DNA of 64,000 nt from Salinibacterium amurskyense. Lineage in GTDB: Bacteria > Actinomycetota > Actinomycetes > Actinomycetales > Microbacteriaceae. The DNA lies in contig NZ_PGFH01000001.1 of the NCBI RefSeq assembly GCF_002797685.1, forward strand, positions 806,001-870,000, read 5' to 3'. The position numbers and the translations under genes were made by a program. Every line of letters starts with the position of its first letter. Positions within the stretch are counted from its first letter, which is position 1. The notes beneath the pieces were generated by a model. The model worked only from the letters and a program-made list of their open reading frames with translations, had not been told where the DNA came from and did no database searches. Positions 19,949-28,360 of this stretch are shown one piece after another.

Positions 19949-20836
19949 ATGTCAATTTTCCTCAACAAGGATTCCAAGGTCATCGTTCAGGGCATCACCG
20001 GCGGTGAGGGCACCAAGCACACCGCTCTCATGCTCGCTGCTGGCACCCAGGTCGTTGGCGGCGTCAACGCACGCAAGGCCGGCACGACGGTAGTTCACGG
20101 CGACGTTGAACTGCCCGTGTTTGGCACTGTTGCTGAAGCAATGGAGAAGACGGGAGCGGATGTTTCGATCGCTTTTGTTCCTCCGGCCTTCACCAAGGAT
20201 GCCGTTGTCGAAGCTATCGACGCTGAGATCCCGCTGCTCGTCATCATCACCGAGGGTGTTCCCGTCGGTGACTCGGCTGAGTTCTGGGCTTACGCACAGG
20301 AGAAGGGCAACAAGACCCGCATCATCGGTCCGAACTGCCCCGGAATCATCACGCCCGGTGAAGCACTCGTCGGCATCACGCCCGCGAACATCACCGGCAA
20401 GGGCCCGATCGGTCTCGTATCTAAGTCGGGAACGCTTACGTACCAGATGATGTACGAACTCCGTGACCTCGGATTCTCGACCGCAATCGGTATCGGTGGC
20501 GACCCCATCATCGGCACGACGCACATCGACGCTCTTGAAGCGTTCGAAGCTGACCCCGAGACCAAGGCAATCGTGATGATTGGTGAGATCGGTGGAGACG
20601 CTGAAGAGCGCGCCGCTGACTACATCAAGGCTCACGTCACGAAGCCTGTTGTGGGCTACGTTGCTGGCTTCACGGCGCCCGAGGGTAAGACCATGGGTCA
20701 CGCCGGTGCGATCGTTTCTGGCTCTGCCGGAACCGCTCAGGCCAAGAAGGAAGCGCTTGAAGCTGCTGGTGTGAAGGTCGGCAAGACGCCGTCTGAAGCT
20801 GCCAAGCTCATGCGCGAAATTCTCGAAACTCTGTAG
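19949..20836 (+). CDS. sucD: Succinate-CoA ligase, alpha subunit
   Basis: This 295-residue partner of SucC carries the phosphorylated His in [12 protein letters not shown] near residue 250 and the CoA-binding Rossmann part at the N terminus ([15 protein letters not shown]). The conserved [11 protein letters not shown] is around residue 125. The length is standard. An AAGGAA ribosome site precedes the ATG. A strong terminator lies 35 bases after the stop. Confidence 0.97.
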   Translation: MSIFLNKDSKVIVQGITGGEGTKHTALMLAAGTQVVGGVNARKAGTTVVHGDVELPVFGTVAEAMEKTGADVSIAFVPPAFTKDAVVEAIDAEIPLLVIITEGVPVGDSAEFWAYAQEKGNKTRIIGPNCPGIITPGEALVGITPANITGKGPIGLVSKSGTLTYQMMYELRDLGFSTAIGIGGDPIIGTTHIDALEAFEADPETKAIVMIGEIGGDAEERAADYIKAHVTKPVVGYVAGFTAPEGKTMGHAGAIVSGSAGTAQAKKEALEAAGVKVGKTPSEAAKLMREILETL

Positions 20837-20871
20837 CACGCAGAGGCCCTAACGGGCACTTCTCGCTACTC

Positions 20872-20909
20872 CAAGCGCCGCTCGTCTTCGTGACGAGCGG
20901 CGCTTGTTT
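20872..20909. terminator. Terminator after sucD
   Basis: A perfect 15-bp stem (20872-20886 with 20892-20906) encloses a five-base TTCGT loop and is followed by TTTCGTT. It also serves the convergent small membrane gene that ends at 20912. Confidence 0.9.
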
Positions 20910-20911
20910 CG

Positions 20912-21166
20912 TTATTGAGAGTTTTCGGATGATGATGCCGATGCAGCTCTTCTGGTCGCGTAGCTGGCTGACAGCGCGACGCTCTGCACGAAACTCAAGG
21001 TCAAGACGGTGACGCCCGAGTATGCCGCTATGTAGTAGCTCGGTGGGGTAACGATCGCGCCAAGTAATGGCTCTTCATAGAACCAGATGGTTTGTCCGGC
21101 AAACACGCCCAGCACCGCGATCAAGGCTGTCACTAGCCACGATGAAATCAAAAAATAGACTCTCAT
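20912..21166 (-). CDS. Small hypothetical membrane protein
   Basis: This 84-residue protein has two clear membrane helices (YFLISSWLVTALIAVLGVFAG and SYYIAAYSGVTVLTLSFVQSV) and a serine-rich C-terminal tail. No family is recognised. It ends directly at the sucD terminator. Hydrophobic pattern and regular codon use favour a real gene, but evidence is limited. Confidence 0.6.
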   Translation of the reverse strand: MRVYFLISSWLVTALIAVLGVFAGQTIWFYEEPLLGAIVTPPSYYIAAYSGVTVLTLSFVQSVALSASYATRRAASASSSENSQ

Positions 21167-21211
21167 GCGATGCAGGCTATGTTCCTTTGACTCTTTAGTC
21201 GATGCCTCGCG

Positions 21212-22090
21212 CTAGGCGTGCGGCGCAGGGTCGAGTTCGGGCGCGGGCGTGCGAGTTCCGCTGCGTTGGGCCGCGGCTCCTGCGAGCACGACGAGGCCGA
21301 TGCCGATCCACTGTACGAATGACGGAATCTGGTGCAGCACGATGAGTCCGACGAGCACTCCGAAAGCTGGTTCGAGCGCCATGAGCGTGCCGAACGCGGT
21401 GTGGGTCATCCGGCGCAGCGCCAGCATCTCAAGCCCGAATGGCAGCACGGGGGAGAGCAGTGCAAGGCCGAGCGCGATCGGCAATACGCGCCAGTCGAAG
21501 TCGGGAATGACCTGGGGTGCTCCGACGAAGGTCGCCATGAGCGCAGCAATCGGGATAGTCATTGACAGCGAGCTGATGCCCGTGAAGCGATCGCCGACCT
21601 TTTGCGTGAGCAAGATGTAGGTGCCCCAGCCCGCTCCGGCCAGCAGTGCGAAGCCGACGCCGATGAGGTTCGTTTCGCCCTCCCACGGCTCGGTGAGCAG
21701 CACAACGCCGACCAGCGCCAGAGCGGGCCAGGCGAGCATCCGCGCGCTACCGCTTCGAATGGCGGCGACGGCGAGCGGTCCCAAGAATTCGATGGCCACA
21801 GCGGTGCCGAGCGGGATGTGTTCGAGCGCCGAGAGGAAGGCGACCGACATGACTGCGGTGGCGACACCCAGCCCGAGAATCGGCGCAACGTCTTGCCGAC
21901 GGATGCGACGAAACTGCGGGCGCGCGATCATCAAGAAGATGACGCCGCCAAACACCAACCGCAGCCACGCGGTTCCGCCGGCGCCAACTTGCTCGATGAG
22001 CCCCACTGAGAACGCCGAGCTCAGTTGGATCATCATCATGGCGGCGACCGCCATTGACCAAGCGGGCAGCGGCTCGCGCGTCTCACGCAT
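21212..22090 (-). CDS. EamA family exporter (RhtA-like)
   Basis: This 292-residue protein has ten membrane helices arranged as two repeated EamA halves, resembling RhtA-type amino acid/metabolite exporters (GAGGTAWLRLVFGGVIFL in the first repeat, FGTLMALEPAFGVLVGLIVL in the second). It overlaps the end of the upstream XRE-cupin regulator gene by eight bases, so that regulator very likely controls it. The substrate is unknown. Confidence 0.9.
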   Translation of the reverse strand: MRETREPLPAWSMAVAAMMMIQLSSAFSVGLIEQVGAGGTAWLRLVFGGVIFLMIARPQFRRIRRQDVAPILGLGVATAVMSVAFLSALEHIPLGTAVAIEFLGPLAVAAIRSGSARMLAWPALALVGVVLLTEPWEGETNLIGVGFALLAGAGWGTYILLTQKVGDRFTGISSLSMTIPIAALMATFVGAPQVIPDFDWRVLPIALGLALLSPVLPFGLEMLALRRMTHTAFGTLMALEPAFGVLVGLIVLHQIPSFVQWIGIGLVVLAGAAAQRSGTRTPAPELDPAPHA

Positions 22091-22688
22091 GAGAAGTTTC
22101 CGTTCGGTGTGATGCGCCGACGCCCGGTTCGAGCACGGTCAAGACGAATCGTGTGGGCGCGGGGCTTTGGTTGTTGTAGGTGTGGTCTTCGTCGCCGGGG
22201 AACGCCAGCGAATCTCCGGTGCCGAGAACGAAGGTCTCACTGGCGACGGTCATCGTGAGCTCGCCCTCGAGCACGTGCAGTAATTCTTGAGTGCCCGCGC
22301 TGTGCGCTTCGCTCGAATGTGAGTCGCCGGGCATGAACGTCCATTCCCACAGCTCAAGGGCTTCGGGGGTATTGCTGGAGGCCATCAGGATGCCGCGACC
22401 GCCGTGCTCTCCCGTCCAGAGTGCTGCGCCAGCACCGGCGCGCGTGACCTTCGCCTTCTGGGCTCTTGGTGGCTCCACGAGGGCGGGCAGGCTCACGCCG
22501 AGGGCTTCGCTGAGGCGCAGCAGGGTTCCCACGCTGGGGTTCGCCATGCCCTGCTCGACGTTGACGACCATCCGGCGGCTGACTCCCGCATTCTCGGCGA
22601 GTTGGTCGAGGGTCAACTTGCGTGCTTGGCGCTCGTTCTTGACGCGGGCGCCGATCGTACGTGCAAGGAGCTCGGTGGGTTCATCCAT
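22083..22688 (-). CDS. XRE family regulator with cupin domain
   Basis: This 201-residue protein (from ATG 22688) has an N-terminal helix-turn-helix (LTLDQLAENAGVSRRMVVNVEQG, residues about 23-45) and a C-terminal cupin domain holding the sensing pocket (HSAGTQELLHVLEGELTMTV, then GDEDHTYNN). This is the common layout of small-molecule-sensing repressors that control adjacent transporters. The frame could start six codons earlier at GTG 22706, but that lies within an operator-like repeat. It is cotranscribed with the EamA exporter. Confidence 0.88.
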   Translation of the reverse strand: MDEPTELLARTIGARVKNERQARKLTLDQLAENAGVSRRMVVNVEQGMANPSVGTLLRLSEALGVSLPALVEPPRAQKAKVTRAGAGAALWTGEHGGRGILMASSNTPEALELWEWTFMPGDSHSSEAHSAGTQELLHVLEGELTMTVASETFVLGTGDSLAFPGDEDHTYNNQSPAPTRFVLTVLEPGVGASHRTETSHA

Positions 22689-22698
22689 GAGTGCAGCA

Positions 22699-22717
22699 TA
22701 GTGCACTTATAGTGCAC
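22699..22717. repeat. Direct repeat TAGTGCAC, candidate operator
   Basis: Two exact copies of TAGTGCAC (22699-22706 and 22710-22717) are spaced 11 bases start to start, one helical turn. Each contains the palindrome GTGCAC. They lie just upstream of the XRE-cupin gene start and are a good candidate for its own binding site. Confidence 0.6.
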
Positions 22718-22788
22718 CCCGTCAACGACGGTGCGTCGACGCCGGGATGCCACCAGGCCGCGTCCCCCAAAGAGCGGACAATATGTCA

Positions 22789-22948
22789 CGTTAAGGTAAC
22801 GCTGATAGGGAGAGACCCCCTGTAAAGGGGTAGAACGCACATATAGTGGCTCGTGGTGAGTGCCCGACCACCGGCTTCGCAAACACGCTCTGATCAGCGT
22901 GTGCACGTCAATAAAGCAAGTCCCATTCACAGAAGAATAGGAACATTC
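22789..22948 (+). promoter_or_regulatory. Leader and promoter region of the subtilisin-like protease
   Basis: The region holds a short palindrome CGTTA-AGG-TAACG (22789-22801), an ACCCC/GGGGT hairpin near 22815-22831 and a -10-like TATAGT at 22842-22847. A perfect 7-bp stem-loop (ACACGCT/AGCGTGT, 22883-22902) and the ribosome site AGGAA just before the GTG start follow. No good -35 is seen. Confidence 0.45.
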
Positions 22949-25900
22949 GTGAGCATTCGAAGAGTCATATCGGTGGTGGCAACGACAACTCTTGTCGCCA
23001 CTTCCTTGGTTACCGGCGCCGCACTCGGCGCCACAGCTGCACCAGCATCCATTGGTGGCGGCGGCCAAACTGAATTTACCCCGGGGCGTTACATCGTCAC
23101 GATGGTGGATCAGGCTGCCGCAACCTACGACGGTGGTGTGCGCGGTTTTGACGCAACAACCCCACCCGATGGCGAGCAACTCGACACTCGCCGCCAAGTA
23201 GTGCAGGACTACACCGAGTATCTGGAAGAGAAGCAAGAGGACGCTGCGGCATCCGTCGGCGCTGACATCGACTACTCCTACACGCTTGCGACAAACGGCT
23301 TCTCGGCCGATCTGACCGCAGCTCAAGCGGCGGAGCTTTCGGCGAACAAACTTGTTGCCTCCATCGTTCCGGATGAGCTGAAGAAGATCACCGCAGCGCA
23401 GCGGTCAACTGAATTCCTCGGCCTCGAAGGCGCAGACGGACTCTGGGCCTCCATCGGTGGCGCAGAAACCGCCGGTGAGGGAATCGTTGTCGGCGTGCTC
23501 GACACCGGATTCGCTCCCGAAAACCCGGCCTTCGCCGGTGACGCTCTCGGTAGCACGCCGGGTGTAGATCCCTACCGCGATGGTGACTCCATCGTCTTCG
23601 AGAAGTCAGACGGCCAAACCTTCACGGGTGTCTGCACCGAAGGCGAACAGTTCACCGCCGATGACTGCACGACCAAGGTCATCAGCGCTCGCTACTTCGT
23701 TGACGGCTTCGGCGCCGGCAACCTCGGCGACGCCAGCGTCGGCGAATACGTTTCGCCGCGTGACGGTGATGGCCACGGCTCGCACACCGCGAGCACCGCA
23801 GCCGGCAACCTCGAAGTTGACGCCAACGTGGGCGGCAACGCTCTCGGTTACTTCTCCGGTGTTGCCCCCGCCGCCAAGATCGCTGCCTACAAGGTGTGCT
23901 GGAGCGGACCAGACCCGGTCGCTACGACCGACGACGGCTGTGCATCCACTGACCTTCTCGCTGCTATCGACCAGGCTGTCGCTGACGGCGTTGACGTGAT
24001 CAACTACTCGATCGGTGGAGGCGCTGCCACCAGCACCGTTTCGCCCACCGACCAGGCCTTCCTGGGTGCGGCTGCTGCCGGCGTCTTCGTCGCTGCCTCT
24101 GCCGGAAACGATGGCCCGGGCGCAACAACGCTCGACAACGCTGCACCGTGGATCACCACAGTTGCCGCCAGCACCATCCCGAACTACGAAGCTACGGTCA
24201 CCCTCGGTGACGGCCAGGAGTTCGCCGGTGCGTCGATCACGGTTGACCTCGACCCGGCCGCGGAACCGCTGACCGGCGAGCTCGTTTACGCTGCGGATGT
24301 CGCCCTCGAGGGCGCCGTTGACCCCGACCTGTGCCTCGCAGACACTCTCGACCCCGCTCTCGTTGAGGGCAAGATCGTGGTCTGTGACCGCGGAGTCATC
24401 GCTCGCGTCGACAAGTCGGCCGAGGTTGCTCGCGCCGGTGGTATCGGCTCGATTCTCGTGAACGTCACACCGAGTTCGACTGACCTCGACACTCACGTGA
24501 TTCCGGCCATCCACTTGGATGCTCAGTACCGCGATGCCGTTGTTGCGTACGCCTCGACCGAAGGCGCCACGGCGACCTTCACGCCGGGCAACGAAACCGC
24601 GTACCAGCCGCCGACACCTCAGGTCGCTGGCTTCTCGTCGCGTGGTCCCGTTGAAGCTGACGGTAGCGACATCATCAAGCCCGACGTGTCGGCCCCCGGC
24701 GTAGGAATTCTTGCCGCTGCGGCAAACGCGCAGGGTGCAGAACCGACGTTCAAGCTGCTCTCCGGCACCTCGATGTCGTCGCCGCACGTTGCCGGTCTCG
24801 CCGCGCTATACCTCGGGGAGCGCCCCAACGCGACTCCTGCCGAGATCAAGTCGGCGTTCATGACAACCGCCTACGACACCGTGGATGGCGACGGAAACCC
24901 CGTCACCGATCCCTTCACGCAGGGCTCCGGCCACGTTGACCCCACCAAGTTCTTTGAACCTGGACTGCTTTACCTGAACGACATCAACGACTGGCTGTCC
25001 TACATTGAGGGCGCTGGCTACGACGTGCTCGACCCCGCGGTCGAAGCGATCGATCCCAGCAACCTCAACCTGGCATCCATCGGTATCGGTTCGCTGACGG
25101 CGCCCGAAACGATTACTCGTACCGTGACCTCCACTCAGGCGGGCACATTCGAGGCATCCATCTCGGTTCCCGGCATCGACGCCACGGTATCGCCCTCCAC
25201 GCTGACCTTCGGTGCGGCAGGCGAAACTCAGAGCTACGAAGTGACGATTAGCCGAACGGATGCTCCGCTCGACCAGTTCACGACCGGTGCTCTCACGTGG
25301 ACCAGCGGCGACACTGTCGTGCACAGCCCCATCGCAGTACGCCCCGTCACGATCCTGGCGCCGGACACAGCTAGCGGAACCGGCACTTACGGCGCCGTCG
25401 AAGTGACGGTCACGCCCGGCGGAACCGGCGACATCCCGCTGACCTCGACCGGGCTCACCGCTGGTGTCTTCTATGAAGACCCCACGGGCACCGAAACCGA
25501 TCACTCGGGTTCTGGCGTCGCTGGTGACGAGTTCGAGTACGCAGCAACAGTGCCCGAGGGCACGACCTACGCGCGCTTCGATCTCGACTCGATCGACGAC
25601 ACGGCAGACCTCGACCTCGTCGTGTACCTGCTTGATGACGCGGGAACGCCTATTGCCGGGTGGCAGTCAGCCACGGGTGCTGCGGATGAGCGAGTGAACC
25701 TTGCTGATCCGACTCCGGGTAACTACCTCGTGCTCGCCTCGGTCTACGCGGCCAACCCCGCTACCGCATTCGACGTGCGAACCTTCGCCGTTGTTCCGGG
25801 TGCCGGAGAGCCGCTGGGTCTCGACCCTGCGGTGTTGTCGGGTGTTCAGGGCGAAGCCGTGAGCTACACCGCATCGTGGGAGGGCCTCGCCCCGTTCACG

Positions 25901-26548
25901 AACTACCTCGGTCTCGTGAGCTATGGCGACACGGGTGCGACCACCGCAATTGAGGTTGTGACGCAGGAGGACGTTCTGCCGGGAACTCCGGTAAACACCG
26001 TTCTGCCCACGATCTCGGGCAACCCCCTGGTCGGTAAGAAGCTCACGGCTAACCCCGGCGAGTGGGATGTTGACGGGCTGAAGTTCAGCTACCAGTGGCA
26101 GGCGAACGGCGAGAACATCGCCGGCGCCGACAAGCGCAAGTACACGGTCACGAAGGCTGACGAGGGCAAGGCGATTACCGTCGTTGTCACCGCCAGCAAG
26201 AAGGACCTGCCGAGCGCGAGCGCAACCTCCGAGGCCGTGATGATCAACTACAGCTCGAGCGTGAGCCTGTCGGTGAGCAAGCACATCGCGTTCTCATGGA
26301 ACACCGTGAGCGCCACCATCCGCGTCGCTACTGGCGAGGATGCTGCCGCGACCGGAACGGTCAAGGTAACCGTCGACGGCAAGAAGGTCGACACGATCAC
26401 GCTCGACGAGTCGGACAACGGAAAGGTGACGGTGAAGCTGCCGAAGCTTGATCGTGGCCTGCACCAGGTTCGCGCGGAGTTCACGCCGGCCGGCGACAAC
26501 GTCACGGGCTCAAAGAGCAGTAACGACTGGGTTTGGATCGTCTTCTAG
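22949..26548 (+). CDS. Secreted subtilisin-like serine protease (S8) with PA and Ig-like domains
   Basis: This secreted endopeptidase has 1199 residues from GTG 22949, chosen because AGGAA precedes it and a clean signal peptide follows (basic SIRR, hydrophobic VVATTTLVATSLVTG, cleavage near ATAAPA). An inhibitor I9-like propeptide comes next (RYIVTMVD). The S8 triad is Asp185 (GVLDTGF), His276 (DGHGSHTA) and Ser608 (SGTSMSSPH). A PA domain is inserted at about residues 385-490 (IVVCDRGVIARVDKS). C-terminal parts are a fibronectin-III-like domain, a PPC-like region (DTADLDLVVYL), the actinobacterial surface repeat PTISGNPLVGKKLTANPGEW, and a Big_3-type Ig domain. No sortase motif or membrane anchor is visible, so it is probably released or loosely attached. 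Confidence 0.93.
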   Translation: MSIRRVISVVATTTLVATSLVTGAALGATAAPASIGGGGQTEFTPGRYIVTMVDQAAATYDGGVRGFDATTPPDGEQLDTRRQVVQDYTEYLEEKQEDAAASVGADIDYSYTLATNGFSADLTAAQAAELSANKLVASIVPDELKKITAAQRSTEFLGLEGADGLWASIGGAETAGEGIVVGVLDTGFAPENPAFAGDALGSTPGVDPYRDGDSIVFEKSDGQTFTGVCTEGEQFTADDCTTKVISARYFVDGFGAGNLGDASVGEYVSPRDGDGHGSHTASTAAGNLEVDANVGGNALGYFSGVAPAAKIAAYKVCWSGPDPVATTDDGCASTDLLAAIDQAVADGVDVINYSIGGGAATSTVSPTDQAFLGAAAAGVFVAASAGNDGPGATTLDNAAPWITTVAASTIPNYEATVTLGDGQEFAGASITVDLDPAAEPLTGELVYAADVALEGAVDPDLCLADTLDPALVEGKIVVCDRGVIARVDKSAEVARAGGIGSILVNVTPSSTDLDTHVIPAIHLDAQYRDAVVAYASTEGATATFTPGNETAYQPPTPQVAGFSSRGPVEADGSDIIKPDVSAPGVGILAAAANAQGAEPTFKLLSGTSMSSPHVAGLAALYLGERPNATPAEIKSAFMTTAYDTVDGDGNPVTDPFTQGSGHVDPTKFFEPGLLYLNDINDWLSYIEGAGYDVLDPAVEAIDPSNLNLASIGIGSLTAPETITRTVTSTQAGTFEASISVPGIDATVSPSTLTFGAAGETQSYEVTISRTDAPLDQFTTGALTWTSGDTVVHSPIAVRPVTILAPDTASGTGTYGAVEVTVTPGGTGDIPLTSTGLTAGVFYEDPTGTETDHSGSGVAGDEFEYAATVPEGTTYARFDLDSIDDTADLDLVVYLLDDAGTPIAGWQSATGAADERVNLADPTPGNYLVLASVYAANPATAFDVRTFAVVPGAGEPLGLDPAVLSGVQGEAVSYTASWEGLAPFTNYLGLVSYGDTGATTAIEVVTQEDVLPGTPVNTVLPTISGNPLVGKKLTANPGEWDVDGLKFSYQWQANGENIAGADKRKYTVTKADEGKAITVVVTASKKDLPSASATSEAVMINYSSSVSLSVSKHIAFSWNTVSATIRVATGEDAAATGTVKVTVDGKKVDTITLDESDNGKVTVKLPKLDRGLHQVRAEFTPAGDNVTGSKSSNDWVWIVF

Positions 26549-26576
26549 GCGGCACTCACTCAGTAGCTAACCCACG

Positions 26577-26622
26577 ACAACAACGGCTGGTCACCTCCCC
26601 ACGGGTGGCCAGTCGTTGTTGT
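26577..26622. terminator. Terminator between the protease and iclR genes
   Basis: A 19-bp stem (26577-26595 with 26604-26622) has two G-T pairs and an eight-base loop; its outer ends are AT-rich. It lies between convergent genes and can serve both. Confidence 0.85.
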
Positions 26623-26645
26623 GTTAAGCGCGCTGTGGTGGGGTG

Positions 26646-27419
26646 TTAGTCGTCGAGCGGGCGGCGCACGACGGGCGGCGGCCACGCGGTGTAGCCGAGC
26701 TCGCGAGAGATGTTGCGCGCGGTCTCGCGGAGTACGTTCAGTACGTTGTCTTCTGGCGGCCATTCGCTCGACGGCATCACGACCGCGACGGCGGCGATGA
26801 CGCTGCCATTGCGGTCGGCGATCGGTGCCGCGATAGACGATTCGCCGAGAACGGCCTCGTCTTCCTCCGTGGCAATGCCGCGCTCGGCGATCTGCGCAAA
26901 CTGCAGAATGAGTTTGGAGGGGTCGGTGATGGTGTCGCCGGTGAGGCTACGCAGGGGGTTCTCGAAAAGCTGGTCCGCGGCATCCGCGTTGTAGGTCAGC
27001 AAGATTTTGCCGAGGGCTGAGGCGTGCACGGGAATTGACAGCCCGGTTTCGGGCATTTGCTCGCTGCCATCCGGCCGGCTGTTGTGGTGGATGACGATGA
27101 CTTCGTCGAACAGCTCAGCACCCAGGCGAACAGCGAGCCCCGTGCGCCGCGAAAGTTCTTGGGTCCAGCGCATGGCTCGCGCCCGTACGTCGAGGGTGTC
27201 GAGGTACACGTTCGAGAGTTTGAGTAGAGCCGGGCCGAGCATGTAGCGGTTGCCGTTGGGCTCTTTAGCGACCAGGCCGTGGGCCTGCAGCGACTTGACG
27301 ATGCCGTGAACGGTCGACGGCGGGAGTCCAAGATGGCCAGCGAGCTCGGTGATTCCGAGATGGCGCGCGCCCTGAAGCGATGAGAGCACTTGTGCTGCTC
27401 GATCAATCGATTGGATCAA
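26646..27419 (-). CDS. IclR family transcriptional regulator
   Basis: This 257-residue protein has an N-terminal winged helix (SIDRAAQVLSSLQGARHLGITELAGHLGLPPSTV, given here by residues about 3-36 in two parts) and a C-terminal effector-binding domain (SALGKILL, then RGIATEEDEAVLGESSIAAPI). It starts with TTG at 27419 and is divergent from the channel-dhaKLM operon, which it most likely controls in response to glycerol or dihydroxyacetone, as GylR-type regulators do. Two palindromes lie in the shared promoter region. Confidence 0.88.
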   Translation of the reverse strand: MIQSIDRAAQVLSSLQGARHLGITELAGHLGLPPSTVHGIVKSLQAHGLVAKEPNGNRYMLGPALLKLSNVYLDTLDVRARAMRWTQELSRRTGLAVRLGAELFDEVIVIHHNSRPDGSEQMPETGLSIPVHASALGKILLTYNADAADQLFENPLRSLTGDTITDPSKLILQFAQIAERGIATEEDEAVLGESSIAAPIADRNGSVIAAVAVVMPSSEWPPEDNVLNVLRETARNISRELGYTAWPPPVVRRPLDD

Positions 27420-27489
27420 CGCTGTTCCCCGTCGGTAGGCCGGTATTCATTATGTCTGCAGTCGGCGTTTACTTTCGCCGCATCCCCGC

Positions 27490-27519
27490 TTGACAAGATG
27501 ATAGTGAACGTAGCATATT
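27490..27519 (+). promoter_or_regulatory. Promoter of the glpF-dhaKLM operon
   Basis: A consensus -35 TTGACA at 27490-27495 is followed by an 18-base spacer and a -10-like CATATT at 27514-27519. The -10 overlaps the first palindrome, and the AAGGAG ribosome site of glpF is at 27591-27596. Confidence 0.65.
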
Positions 27520-27553
27520 CGACATTATCGAATAACGTTCCGATATTACGGAA
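27516..27553. promoter_or_regulatory. Two palindromes, candidate IclR operators
   Basis: TATTCGA (27516-27522) and TCGAATA (27528-27534) form a perfect 7-bp inverted repeat around CATTA. A second, TTCCG (27538-27542) and CGGAA (27549-27553), follows four bases later. Both share a TTC...GAA frame. The first overlaps the -10 region, consistent with repression by the divergent IclR protein (inferred). Confidence 0.6.
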
Positions 27554-27601
27554 TGCGGCGACACCCGGTCGCGCGAATAAATCGAGTTCAAAGGAGAACT
27601 A

Positions 27602-28360
27602 ATGGATGAGAACAAGCAGTGGCAGAAGCTAGCTGCAGAGTTTCTAGGAACCGCTTTTCTTGTATTCGTCGGTGTCGGCTCCGTGCCTGCGACCTTCATC
27701 CTGAATGGTGACGAGCCCTTCACGATGGCGAGCCTCGGAATCATTTCCTTCGCCTTCGGACTCATCGTCGTCGTCACGGTGTACGTGTTCGGTTACATCT
27801 CCGGCAACCACATCAACCCGGCCGTCACCCTGGGGCTCGCCGTCTCCGGCAAGTTCCCCTGGCGTGAAGTTCCCGGCTACCTCGTGGCTCAGCTTCTCGG
27901 TGCTATCGCCGGTGCCTTCGCAATCGTCGGTGTTCTCGGCCAAGCCGCGGTAGACGCCGGCTTGGGCGTTGCCGCCTTCAACCCGGACACGATCCCCGTG
28001 GGTCAGGCATTCTTCGCTGAGTTCATCGGAACGTTCATCCTCGTCTTCACCGTCTTCGGTGTTATCCACCGCAAGGCAGCCCCCGGCTTCGCCGGACTCG
28101 CCATCGGTTTCGTCGTCTTCGCCGCCATCATTCCTGTTGGCCCGATCACCGGCGCCTCCATCAACCCGGCGCGCACCACCGGCCCGATGCTCGTTCAGCA
28201 GATCATGGGCGGCCAAGTCGCATGGGAGCAGCTGTGGGTTTACCTCGCCGCTGAACTGCTCGCCGGCGTACTCGCAGCCCTCGCGTTCGGCTTCATCTCG
28301 AAGACCGCCGCAGACAACACCACCCTCACCGAGGCACTCACGGAAGAGAAGGCCAAGTAA
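27602..28360 (+). CDS. glpF: MIP family channel (glycerol/dihydroxyacetone facilitator)
   Basis: This 252-residue protein has six membrane helices and two half-helix loops with NPA motifs (NHINPAVTLG and ASINPARTTGP), so it is an aquaporin-superfamily channel. Its place at the head of a dhaKLM operon implies a three-carbon polyol or dihydroxyacetone as permeant. The residue after the second NPAR is Thr, not the Asp typical of glycerol facilitators. By hand alignment the selectivity filter is Phe/Ile/Ala/Arg, matching neither GlpF nor AqpZ. The symbol is therefore positional. The stop overlaps the dhaK start by one base. Confidence 0.87.
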   Translation: MDENKQWQKLAAEFLGTAFLVFVGVGSVPATFILNGDEPFTMASLGIISFAFGLIVVVTVYVFGYISGNHINPAVTLGLAVSGKFPWREVPGYLVAQLLGAIAGAFAIVGVLGQAAVDAGLGVAAFNPDTIPVGQAFFAEFIGTFILVFTVFGVIHRKAAPGFAGLAIGFVVFAAIIPVGPITGASINPARTTGPMLVQQIMGGQVAWEQLWVYLAAELLAGVLAALAFGFISKTAADNTTLTEALTEEKAK

